A DNA stretch of 47,671 bases from SVTX01 sp051867975 (GTDB lineage Bacteria > Bacillota > Clostridia > Oscillospirales > CAG-272), in assembly GCA_051867975.1 (NCBI GenBank), contig JBJDZM010000055.1:1-47671 (forward strand). The letters are read 5' to 3'. The notes below the pieces were generated by a model that had not been told where the DNA came from, made no database searches, and was given only the letters and a program-made list of their open reading frames with translations. Of the stretch, positions 40,926 to 47,671 are shown piece by piece. Numbering within the stretch: the stretch's first letter is position 1; each line of letters begins with the position of its first letter. Both the position numbers and the translations under genes were made by a program.

Positions 40926-42770
40926 ATGGTAAGAGAAGATCTTAGAAACGTTGCGATAATTGCGCACGTTGACCACGGTAAAACAACGCTTGTAGACGGA
41001 CTCTTGAAGCAGGGCGGTATCTACAGAGAAAATCAGGAAACAGTTACAAGAGTAATGGACTCGGACGATATCGAGAGGGAAAGAGGCATTACCATACTTG
41101 CGAAAAATACGGCAGTTCACTACAAGGACGTTAAGATAAACATAGTCGACACCCCCGGACACGCAGACTTCGGCGGCGAGGTCGAGCGCGTACTCAAAAT
41201 GGTCAACGGCGTTATTCTGCTTGTAGACGCGGCAGAAGGACCTATGCCCCAGACTCGTTTCGTTCTTAAGCGCGCACTTGAGCTTAACCACAGAGTCATC
41301 GTCTGTATCAATAAGATAGACAAGCCCGACGCAAGGCTTGGCGAGGTCGAGGACGAGATACTTGAGCTTCTCATTGACCTCGGCGCGACCGATGAGCAGC
41401 TTGACTCTCCCATGCTTTACTGCTCGGGACGGTCGGGAACCGCAAACTTCACCCCTTACGAAGAGGGAAAAGATCTGACACCCCTTTTTGATACCATTCT
41501 CGATTATATTCCTGCTCCCGAGGGTGACGTTGACGGAGACCTTCAGGTGCTTGTATCCTCGGTTGACTACAATGACTACGTAGGCAGAATCGGTATCGGA
41601 AGGATCGAGCGCGGCAGAATAAAGGTAGGTCAAGAGGTTCTTATCTGTAACTACCACAAGCCCGACGAAAAGCCGAGAAGAACAAAGATCGTATCACTTT
41701 ACCAGATAGACGGACTTGTCCGTGTGCCTGTTGAAGAAGCTATGATGGGCGATATTATCTGTTTCTCGGGAGCCGGGGATATTTCCATCGGTGACACGCT
41801 CACGTCAACCAATAATCCCGAACCGCTCGAATTCGTGAAGGTCAGCGAGCCTACCGTTGAGATGACCTTCTCTGTAAACACAAGCCCTCTTGCAGGTAAG
41901 GAAGGAAAGTTTGTTACCTCCCGTCAGCTCCGTGAGAGACTTTACAGAGAGCTGCTCCGGGACGTTTCTCTCCGTGTCCGTGACGGTGAGACCACCGATG
42001 AGTTTGTAGTATCAGGCAGGGGCGAGATGCATCTTTCTATTCTGCTTGAGAACATGCGCCGTGAGGGCTATGAGATGACATGCTCAAACCCGAAGGTTAT
42101 TTTGAAGGAGATAGATGGTGTCAAGTGTGAGCCGATGGAGCGCGTGACCCTTGACGTTCCGAATGAATACGTCGGTGCTGTAATCGAAAAGCTCGGACAG
42201 AGAAAGGGCGACCTTATTGAGATGAACCCCTTTGGCGACCGCATGAGAATAGAATACAGCATACCTTCAAGATGTCTTTTCGGCTACCGTTCCGAATTTC
42301 TCTCTGCAACGCACGGCGAAGGAGTCCTCAACACTCTCTTTGACGGTTATCAGCCCTACCGCGGCGGAGTCATCATGAGATTTACGGGCGCGCTCGTTGC
42401 CAGCGAGGCAGGCGTGACCACGAGATACGGACTTTATAACACTCAGGAGCGCGGACAGCTCTTCGTCGGTCCTCAGACTCCCGTATATGAGGGAATGATA
42501 GTCGGTGAAAACCCGAAGAATGACGATATTGCAGTCAACCCCTGCAAGGAAAAGCACTTGACGGCGATACGTTCGGCAGGTGCTGACGAGAAGCTTCTTC
42601 TGACTCCTCCAAAGATCTTCAGCCTTGAGGAGGCTATTGAGTTCATTCAGGACGACGAGCTTATCGAGGTCACACCGAAGTCGATTCGTCTTCGCAAGAA
42701 GATACTCAATACAGAGCTTCGTATGAAGGAAATGATGAAGGCGAGACGCGCCCAAGAGGCAGGAAAATAA
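40926..42770 (+). CDS. typA: Translational GTPase TypA/BipA
   Basis: TypA (BipA) is a ribosome-binding GTPase of the EF-G class that aids ribosome assembly and stress adaptation, notably in the cold. The 614-residue protein has the G1 motif AHVDHGKT (13-20), the switch region RGITI, G3 DTPGHADFGGEV, G4 NKID, then domain II, the EF-G-like domains III and V, and the TypA-specific C-terminal domain (TPVYEGMIVGENPKNDDIAVNPCKEKHLTAIRS). It starts at ATG 40926 after AAGGAG and is transcribed alone. Confidence 0.98.
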   Translation: MVREDLRNVAIIAHVDHGKTTLVDGLLKQGGIYRENQETVTRVMDSDDIERERGITILAKNTAVHYKDVKINIVDTPGHADFGGEVERVLKMVNGVILLVDAAEGPMPQTRFVLKRALELNHRVIVCINKIDKPDARLGEVEDEILELLIDLGATDEQLDSPMLYCSGRSGTANFTPYEEGKDLTPLFDTILDYIPAPEGDVDGDLQVLVSSVDYNDYVGRIGIGRIERGRIKVGQEVLICNYHKPDEKPRRTKIVSLYQIDGLVRVPVEEAMMGDIICFSGAGDISIGDTLTSTNNPEPLEFVKVSEPTVEMTFSVNTSPLAGKEGKFVTSRQLRERLYRELLRDVSLRVRDGETTDEFVVSGRGEMHLSILLENMRREGYEMTCSNPKVILKEIDGVKCEPMERVTLDVPNEYVGAVIEKLGQRKGDLIEMNPFGDRMRIEYSIPSRCLFGYRSEFLSATHGEGVLNTLFDGYQPYRGGVIMRFTGALVASEAGVTTRYGLYNTQERGQLFVGPQTPVYEGMIVGENPKNDDIAVNPCKEKHLTAIRSAGADEKLLLTPPKIFSLEEAIEFIQDDELIEVTPKSIRLRKKILNTELRMKEMMKARRAQEAGK

Positions 42771-42776
42771 ATTTCG

Positions 42777-42818
42777 GCGGCTTTTGCAAGTCCACATTGC
42801 CAAACTTGCAAAAGCCGC
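42777..42818 (+). terminator. Hairpin after typA, likely terminator
   Basis: A perfect 14-bp stem (42777-42790 with 42805-42818) and 14-base loop lie seven bases past the stop codon. The tail AATTTGCGTTTG is a weak T tract. Confidence 0.7.
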
Positions 42819-42884
42819 AATTTGCGTTTGTGCAAAGTGACATAATATGCACATAAAATGTCGAAATTTCGTTCATATTGTGTA

Positions 42885-42912
42885 TTGAATTTTTCAAAAA
42901 AAGTGATAAAAT
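42885..42912 (+). promoter_or_regulatory. Promoter of the riboswitch-symporter unit
   Basis: TTGAAT (42885-42890), 16 bases, TAAAAT (42907-42912), just before the glycine riboswitch. Confidence 0.65.
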
Positions 42913-42963
42913 TAATACATGAACCGTTGATGCCTTTAGAATCGCTTTGAGACTGAAGGCGGA

Positions 42964-43042
42964 GGGGCTCTGGAGAATCCCTTAAGTGGGTGCCGAAGGT
43001 GCAAGATCTTTGATCGAATCTCTCAGGCAAAAGGACAGAGCA
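42964..43042 (+). promoter_or_regulatory. Glycine riboswitch aptamer
   Basis: The element shows the conserved glycine aptamer order: CTCTGGAGA, then GCCGAAGGTGCAA, then ATCTCTCAGGCAAAAGGACAGAG. The P1 arms CTCTG and ACAGAG close it. Only one complete aptamer is seen. An upstream hairpin (GCCTTTAG with CTGAAGGC, about 42931-42959) and a downstream partial stem (CAGGCAAA with TTTGTCTG, about 43042-43071) may be the remnant ('ghost') partner or the switching arm. It precedes a symporter gene, so it most likely controls glycine or alanine uptake or efflux. Confidence 0.95.
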
Positions 43043-43087
43043 GGCAAAAAAAACAAATCGTCTTTGTCTGTAAGTCATATTTCCGAG

Positions 43088-43118
43088 CCGCTGATGTTCA
43101 TCAGCGGTTTTTTATTTT
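43088..43118 (+). terminator. Riboswitch expression-platform terminator
   Basis: A perfect 9-bp stem (43088-43096 with 43099-43107) is followed by TTTTTTATTTT, 22 bases before the symporter start codon. It is the switch-controlled terminator of the glycine riboswitch. Confidence 0.92.
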
Positions 43119-43140
43119 AAGTTCACAGGAGGAATCCCAA

Positions 43141-44679
43141 ATGCAGTTTATGGAAACACTTACGCAAATCAATGATGCGATCAACACCTTCGTCTGGACG
43201 AAGACCGGCGTGTGGTTGCTTGTCGGCGTCGGAATCGTCATGACGATAATCACCGGCTGCTTCCAGATTACGCACATAGGTCTGTGGTTCAAGAATACGC
43301 TTGGAAGCCTTTTCAAGAAAAGCGTTATCGGTCACAGCAAGGACAAAAAATCTATATCTCCGTTCCAGGCGCTCTGCACAGCCCTCGCGGCAACAATAGG
43401 TACGGGTAACATCGCAGGCGTTGCGGCGGCGATAGTCGTCGGCGGTCCCGGCGCGGTCTTCTGGATGTGGCTTGCAGCCTTCTTCGGAATGATGACAAAC
43501 TATTCCGAGAACGTCCTCGGCATTTATTTCCGCCGCCGCAACAAGGACGGCGAATGGTCGGGCGGTGCCATGTATTACCTTGCGGACGGTCTCGGCTCGA
43601 AAAAGGGCTTTAAGACGGTTGCAAAGGTTCTCGCAATACTTTTCGCTTGCTTTGCAATTCTCGCATCCTTCGGTATCGGAAGCATGGGTCAGGTAAACAA
43701 AATTGTGGCAAACATCGTGTCTGCTTTTGAAATAGAAGCACTCTCTTCGGTCGAAATTCTCGGCGGTGTCAATCTTTACAGCCTGATTATCGGCATCGTT
43801 ATCATGATACTCACCGCCCTCATTACCATAGGCGGTCTTAAGAGAATAGCAAGCGTTGCGGAAAAGGTCGTACCCTTCATCGTCGTAGTCTTCGTGCTTG
43901 GCAGTCTGGTGGTTATCGGTGTAAACTACAACCAAATTCTCCCTGCATTTAAAGCGATCTTCGTTACGGCGTTCAAGCCTATGGCAGTAGTCGGCGGAGG
44001 AATCGGTACAGTAATCAGTAAGGTCATGACTCAGGGCTTTAAGCGCGGCGTATTCTCAAACGAGGCAGGTCTCGGTTCTTCGGTAATGGTCCACTCCAAC
44101 TCATCGGTAAAAGAACCCGTAAAGCAGGGTATGTGGGGCGTGTTTGAAGTGTTTGCCGATACGATGATAGTCTGCACTATGACGGCTCTCGTCGTTCTGA
44201 CATCGGGCGTTTACAATCTTGAAACAGGACTTATGGCAGAGGGACTTAACGATGCAACCCTCGTCGCAAGCGCATTCAACACGGTCTTTTCTTGGGGCAA
44301 CATCGGCGAGAAGTTCGTCGCCATTGCAATGTTCCTCTTCGCGTTTACGACCGTTCTCGGCTGGTCTCACTACGGCTCTAAGGCGTGGGAATATCTCTTC
44401 GGATCAAAAACGACCATTGTCTTCAAGATAATTCACGTTATAACGGTTATTTTCGGCGCAGTGCTTACGTCCTCGCTGGCATGGGATATTTCGGACACCT
44501 TCAACGGTCTTATGATGATTCCAAACCTCATCGGCGTTATTGCCATGGCAGGACTTGTCAGAAAGATAACAAAGAACTACATAGACAGAAAAATCAAGAA
44601 AAAAGACGTCAAGCCCATCCTCTCGTATGACCCGGAAATTCAGGCAGAGCAAGAGGCAGGTCTTGACGAGGATGAATAA
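43141..44679 (+). CDS. Sodium:alanine/glycine symporter (AGCS family)
   Basis: This 512-residue carrier belongs to the alanine/glycine:cation symporter (AGCS) family, which imports alanine or glycine with Na+. It has about eleven hydrophobic helices and family signatures including ALAATIGTGNIAGVAAAI, GPGAVFWMWLAAFFGM, the conserved ENVLGIYFR region and KRGVFSNEAGLGSS. The C-terminus is basic and then acidic. The start is ATG at 43141 after AGGAGGAATCCCAA. Regulation by the glycine riboswitch supports glycine as a physiological substrate or signal; excess glycine most often turns such importers off or on depending on the platform, which cannot be settled by reading alone. Confidence 0.95.
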   Translation: MQFMETLTQINDAINTFVWTKTGVWLLVGVGIVMTIITGCFQITHIGLWFKNTLGSLFKKSVIGHSKDKKSISPFQALCTALAATIGTGNIAGVAAAIVVGGPGAVFWMWLAAFFGMMTNYSENVLGIYFRRRNKDGEWSGGAMYYLADGLGSKKGFKTVAKVLAILFACFAILASFGIGSMGQVNKIVANIVSAFEIEALSSVEILGGVNLYSLIIGIVIMILTALITIGGLKRIASVAEKVVPFIVVVFVLGSLVVIGVNYNQILPAFKAIFVTAFKPMAVVGGGIGTVISKVMTQGFKRGVFSNEAGLGSSVMVHSNSSVKEPVKQGMWGVFEVFADTMIVCTMTALVVLTSGVYNLETGLMAEGLNDATLVASAFNTVFSWGNIGEKFVAIAMFLFAFTTVLGWSHYGSKAWEYLFGSKTTIVFKIIHVITVIFGAVLTSSLAWDISDTFNGLMMIPNLIGVIAMAGLVRKITKNYIDRKIKKKDVKPILSYDPEIQAEQEAGLDEDE

Positions 44680-44712
44680 AGTTATTTTGAAATAAGGCAA
44701 ATTATGAAACAG

Positions 44713-44757
44713 AATCGGGTGCAGTATGACCTTCACGCCATACCGCGCCCGATTTTT
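44713..44757. terminator. Terminator after the symporter gene, shared with the GH25 gene
   Basis: An interrupted stem of about 15 bp (44713-44728 with 44738-44754) ends in TTTTTT on the right. On the left the minus-strand tail is only weakly T-rich, so it primarily serves the symporter. Confidence 0.8.
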
Positions 44758-44771
44758 TGCGAATAAATTTT

Positions 44772-46502
44772 CTAATTTGATATATACAATCCCTCAAAGG
44801 AAATATATTGTGGATTTGCGGAAATATACGCAACCTGCCCGTTGTATTTTATCGCAGTGTATTTTTCGTTCTTTTCGACGACCTCAAATCGCGTACCCCT
44901 TTGGGCAAACCCAATAATGTCGAGTGACGAATCATACTCGTCATTTGTAAAGTAGTCACTCTTTGACCGAATATTTATCGTTCCGTCATATACGACCCAA
45001 ACAAACGATTTATCACTGTCCTGAAAAACTACATCGGACTCATATCCGTTAAATCCACCATCCTTTATTAAGGCAGGGTAGTCTTTGTATGAGAAGCTGA
45101 AGTCGAAGACCGAGGCATCTATTCCTTCAATCGTTCCCGAGTCGGTGTACTGCCACATTCCGAGATGCTGTCCGTTTTGTTCAACATTCCATGTCGGCTC
45201 CTCGCCGTCTGCCGTGGCAGGGTATCTCGCATACCAAATCTCAAAGCGAGAGAGAGCGGTCTCGGTGTCTATGACATTATATAGCCACTCGTTGTTGACG
45301 TAAAGCCCCGTGTAATAGCCGGCGCGCTGGAGAATTGTAAAGAACTCAATGCACATTTCATTCAGGATAGCAGAGTCGATTGATTTTTGAGTCTCGTCTT
45401 CAAGGTCGAGATAGACGGGATACTCAAACTGCTTGCCCCGAAGCGCAGAGGCAACGAGATTTGCCTCAATGCTTATTTCTTCAACGCTCACAGCACGCGT
45501 GTAGAAGTAGAAGCCGACGTCGAGTCCTGCCGCGCGGGCATCCTCGTAGCTTTTTTCAAAGGTCGGGTCAATGCCTATCGCTGCGTCGCCTATCCTGATA
45601 ATCACGTAGCTCACGCCCGCCGCCTTTATGGCGTCCCAATCAAGCGGAATGTAATTTCCCTCGCTGTCGGTCTTGTAGTTGTGGTGGGAGATATCTATTC
45701 CCTTAGCCAATACCTCGATGTTATTTGCATACGCATTTTCCAAAATATCACTGTAAAAGGTGTATTCTCCGCGATATATGTATTCACAATTTTTGCATGT
45801 GAAATCGGTATAGCCCATGTCGGAAAGGGTAGGCATAGTTACCTTTCTCAAAAAATCATGCCCCGTGGGAGAGGTGATTATCGAATAAGTATCTCCACAC
45901 GCGCAGGCGAACCTTTCTTCGCCCGATTCCGTGCATGTAGCAATAGAGAGTACCTCTTTTTCATATTTATGTCCCGTGGGAGGAGTAAAACTCGTTTTAT
46001 ATGTATAATCGCAGTTTTGACATGAAAATTCGGTATATCCCTGTTCAAGACAGCTTGGCAAGACGGTATTTTCGGAGAAAACATGTCCTGTTGCTTGTAT
46101 ATAATCCGAAACATATGAATATTCGCACACATAGCAGATATATTCCTTATAACCCTGCTCGGCGCAGCTCGGGGCATATTCGACTGACGACATTTTATGT
46201 CCGAGCGGTGCGGTCTGCTCGGAATTAAAGGAGTATGAGCAGACAGAGCAGGTGTGCTCGGTATATCCGGGCTCTGTGCATGTGGGCGCATAAACCGTGT
46301 CTTTATAAGTATGTCCCTTTGCGGAGATATAGTCGGAAATGTATGAATAACCGCAATCGCAGGTATATTCGGTGTATCCCGACTCGGTGCAGGTAGGTTC
46401 AACGGTATTTGAGGTCATATTTTCGTGTCTGCACTCGCCGTCGCACGAAGCAAAAGTCAAAATCAATAAAAATAATGAAATAAAGTATAGTATTTTTTTC
46501 AT
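44772..46502 (-). CDS. GH25 lysozyme-like lipoprotein with six Cys-rich 38-residue repeats and SH3-like end
   Basis: This 576-residue protein starts with a lipoprotein signal (LTFASC, lipid-modified Cys20). Residues about 26-250 hold six tandem repeats starting at His26, 64, 102, 140, 178 and 215. The period is 38 residues, then 37. A typical unit reads H-x-PTCTExGYTEYTCxxC-x-YSY-x-GH, with three Cys per unit in most copies. A GH25 muramidase domain follows (about 266-470; KGIDISHHNY, YLDLEDE with the catalytic acid pair, GLYVNNEWLY, MWQYTDSGTIEGI), and an SH3b-like domain (about 500-576; INIRSKSDYF). The enzyme should cut peptidoglycan between MurNAc and GlcNAc at the cell surface. The metal or cell-wall role of the Cys repeats is unknown. 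Confidence 0.9.
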   Translation of the reverse strand: MKKILYFISLFLLILTFASCDGECRHENMTSNTVEPTCTESGYTEYTCDCGYSYISDYISAKGHTYKDTVYAPTCTEPGYTEHTCSVCSYSFNSEQTAPLGHKMSSVEYAPSCAEQGYKEYICYVCEYSYVSDYIQATGHVFSENTVLPSCLEQGYTEFSCQNCDYTYKTSFTPPTGHKYEKEVLSIATCTESGEERFACACGDTYSIITSPTGHDFLRKVTMPTLSDMGYTDFTCKNCEYIYRGEYTFYSDILENAYANNIEVLAKGIDISHHNYKTDSEGNYIPLDWDAIKAAGVSYVIIRIGDAAIGIDPTFEKSYEDARAAGLDVGFYFYTRAVSVEEISIEANLVASALRGKQFEYPVYLDLEDETQKSIDSAILNEMCIEFFTILQRAGYYTGLYVNNEWLYNVIDTETALSRFEIWYARYPATADGEEPTWNVEQNGQHLGMWQYTDSGTIEGIDASVFDFSFSYKDYPALIKDGGFNGYESDVVFQDSDKSFVWVVYDGTINIRSKSDYFTNDEYDSSLDIIGFAQRGTRFEVVEKNEKYTAIKYNGQVAYISANPQYISFEGLYISN

Positions 46503-46520
46503 ATCGATTTTCAGGTGAAT

Positions 46521-47390
46521 TTATTTATTCAATTCTTCGTAAATTTTATTTGAAAGATTGCAGAAATCAGCTACCGTCAGCTTTTCGCCCCTTATGTCGG
46601 GCTTGTGACCGCAGGAAACTATTATTTCGGTAAGTTTTTCCTTGCTTATCTCGGGAAATCCGGTCGAGAGGGAATTGGGGAGAGTTTTTCTTCTCTGTTC
46701 AAAAGCGGCTTTGATCGTTCTGAAAAAGAGCGGCTCGTCTATGGGTTGTACCGGCTTTTCCTTCCATAAGTCAATGCGCACGACCGATGACGTCACCTTC
46801 GGGGGCGGCATAAATCTGTCGGCACTTACGGTAAAGAGCATTTTTGCCTCCCCGTAGTAGTCGATCGCCGCCGTTATCGCTCCGCAGTTCTTATTTCCCG
46901 CGCCCGCAGCAAGACGTTCCGCAACCTCGGTCTGAACCATGACCGTTATGCTGTCAAATGGGAGCTTCGATTCAATCAGCTTCATAAGTATCGGAGTCGT
47001 GATATAGTAGGGAAGATTTGCGCAGACGGCAACCTTGCCCATCTCAAAATACGGAGCGAGTGCGGAGCCGAGGTCTGCTTTCATGATGTCCTCATTGATA
47101 ACGGTGACGTTTCTGTATTCGTCAAGCGTGTATTTGAGGACGGGAATAAGTCCCGAATCGATCTCAAAAGCGACGACGCGCGAATATCTCTCGCAAAGCT
47201 CGCGGGTCATGCAGCCGATTCCGGGACCTATCTCAAGGACGGTGATGTCCTTGTCGTCGTTGCACGCATCGGCGATGTCCTCGACAGTCATATTGTCGGT
47301 CAAAAAATTTTGCCCGAATTCCTTTTTAAAATTAAGACCAAACATGTCCATGACCTGTCTTATGGTCTTGGGGTTACATAAATCAAGCAT
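46521..47390 (-). CDS. rsmA: 16S rRNA (adenine1518/1519-N6)-dimethyltransferase RsmA (KsgA)
   Basis: RsmA dimethylates two adjacent adenines in the 3' hairpin of 16S rRNA late in 30S assembly. The 289-residue protein has the SAM motif FGQNFLTD (25-32), LEIGPGIGCMT (52-62), the acidic loop motif AFEID, the catalytic motif NLPYYI (125-130), and the C-terminal domain with FMPPPKVTSSVVRI and FEQRRKTLPNSL. All are intact. The ATG at 47390 overlaps the preceding gene's stop codon by one base. It lies 18 bases upstream of the GH25 gene on the same strand. Confidence 0.98.
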   Translation of the reverse strand: MLDLCNPKTIRQVMDMFGLNFKKEFGQNFLTDNMTVEDIADACNDDKDITVLEIGPGIGCMTRELCERYSRVVAFEIDSGLIPVLKYTLDEYRNVTVINEDIMKADLGSALAPYFEMGKVAVCANLPYYITTPILMKLIESKLPFDSITVMVQTEVAERLAAGAGNKNCGAITAAIDYYGEAKMLFTVSADRFMPPPKVTSSVVRIDLWKEKPVQPIDEPLFFRTIKAAFEQRRKTLPNSLSTGFPEISKEKLTEIIVSCGHKPDIRGEKLTVADFCNLSNKIYEELNK

Positions 47391-47671
47391 TATTTTCTAT
47401 TATCCTTTTTTGGGTATTTGTAATCAAAGCCCTTTTGTTCCCGGGGCTTGTCCTTCCGCGGAGCATTGTTTTGAAACTCAGCGGGCTTGAAGAACTGATA
47501 GAGATTGCAGGGAAGCATGCCGTTGTAGAGCTTTTTGACCTTGTCAGCACGTCTGCCGTATAACCTTTCAAAGTATTCGCATGACGTGATCACGTAAATG
47601 TGCCACGGCTCAAATTTTTTAAAGTTCTTGCCGATTTCACGGTATAATTGTTCGATTTCGCGCATCTCGCC
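47390..47671 (-). CDS. C-terminal part of a THUMP-domain class I RNA methyltransferase (YpsC/RlmL-like), cut by the window edge
   Basis: The visible 93 residues are the C-terminus of a larger protein that continues past 47671; the reading frame stays open to the edge (GEMREIEQLYREIG). The pattern WHIYVITSCEYFERLYGRRADKVKKLYNGMLPCNLYQFF is the typical end of YpsC/RlmL-like THUMP methyltransferases that modify 23S rRNA. A short basic tail (RKDKPREQKGFDYKYPKKDNRK) follows. The ATG inside the visible part is not the true start. It overlaps rsmA by one base, so both are cotranscribed leftward. Confidence 0.85.
   Translation of the reverse strand, partial: GEMREIEQLYREIGKNFKKFEPWHIYVITSCEYFERLYGRRADKVKKLYNGMLPCNLYQFFKPAEFQNNAPRKDKPREQKGFDYKYPKKDNRK

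Noticed and set aside
45754..46425. The GH25 gene repeat region as a DNA-level tandem repeat array
   Set aside because: The 38-residue period is clear in protein but the DNA units are diverged, so it is an old protein repeat rather than a recent DNA duplication.
1..47671. CRISPR arrays, tRNA or rRNA genes, transposases, phage genes
   Set aside because: No spaced direct repeats, cloverleaf-like sequences, rRNA segments or transposase/integrase motifs were seen in either strand; a tRNA or repeat scan by program would be the decisive check.

Overview
The window looks like a chromosomal segment of an anaerobic, mid-GC member of the Clostridia (Bacillota), probably an Oscillospirales/Christensenellales-type gut lineage. 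The lineage is inferred; the sequence shows strong AGGAGG ribosome binding sites, TTG and GTG starts, sigma-A promoters (TTGACA-N17-TATAAT), a YlmC/YmxH sporulation-family gene, class III (oxygen-sensitive) ribonucleotide reductase, a minimal SufC-SufB iron-sulfur system and a flavodiiron oxygen-scavenging protein. No rRNA, tRNA, CRISPR array, insertion sequence or phage gene was seen. Almost all of it is dense, intact core genome.

Layout. 1-9.2 kb: a leftward MacB-type ABC transporter with a very large outer domain, then a rightward heterodimeric ABC exporter pair and a beta-CASP metallo-hydrolase. 9.2-14.2 kb: a leftward operon DUF951-yfhO-ruvA-ruvB, ending against the hydrolase at a two-way terminator. 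14.2-26.5 kb: a long rightward run from a perfect consensus promoter: ruvC, an rRNA methyltransferase-like gene, ecfA1-ecfA2-ecfT, truA, a DUF5711 gene, cvpA, a ClpE-like unfoldase, a P-type-ATPase-like gene that has lost every catalytic motif, and ylmC. 26.5-29.1 kb: rpsB-tsf with its own promoter and a possible ribosomal-protein leader, then tadA. 29.1-31.1 kb: leftward GTP-type PEP carboxykinase. 31.1-36.1 kb: lexA-nrdG, then nrdD behind a promoter covered by two NrdR boxes, then a thioredoxin-reductase-like gene. 36.2-39.8 kb: sufC-sufB-flavodiiron protein operon. 39.8-47.7 kb: a YjdF/DUF2238-like membrane protein, typA, a glycine-riboswitch-controlled Na+/amino-acid symporter, a GH25 lipoprotein with Cys-rich repeats, rsmA, and the 3' end of a THUMP RNA methyltransferase gene cut by the window edge.

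How the parts connect. RuvABC, LexA and the anaerobic RNR serve DNA repair and dNTP supply; lexA and nrdG are only 3 bases apart, so the SOS response may raise RNR activation. NrdD carries its own glutaredoxin-like CPNC domain, and the next gene is a thioredoxin reductase family member lacking the NADPH-binding HRRxxxR motif; together they suggest a self-contained, possibly ferredoxin-driven, formate-independent class III RNR. The Suf-flavodiiron operon couples Fe-S assembly to oxygen removal.

The strongest candidate for something undescribed is the 912-residue P-type-ATPase-like protein at 23468-26206. It keeps the fold's landmarks but lacks the phosphorylated Asp, TGES, TGD and GDGxND motifs, and it sits in an operon-like run with a ClpE-type unfoldase and several membrane proteins.
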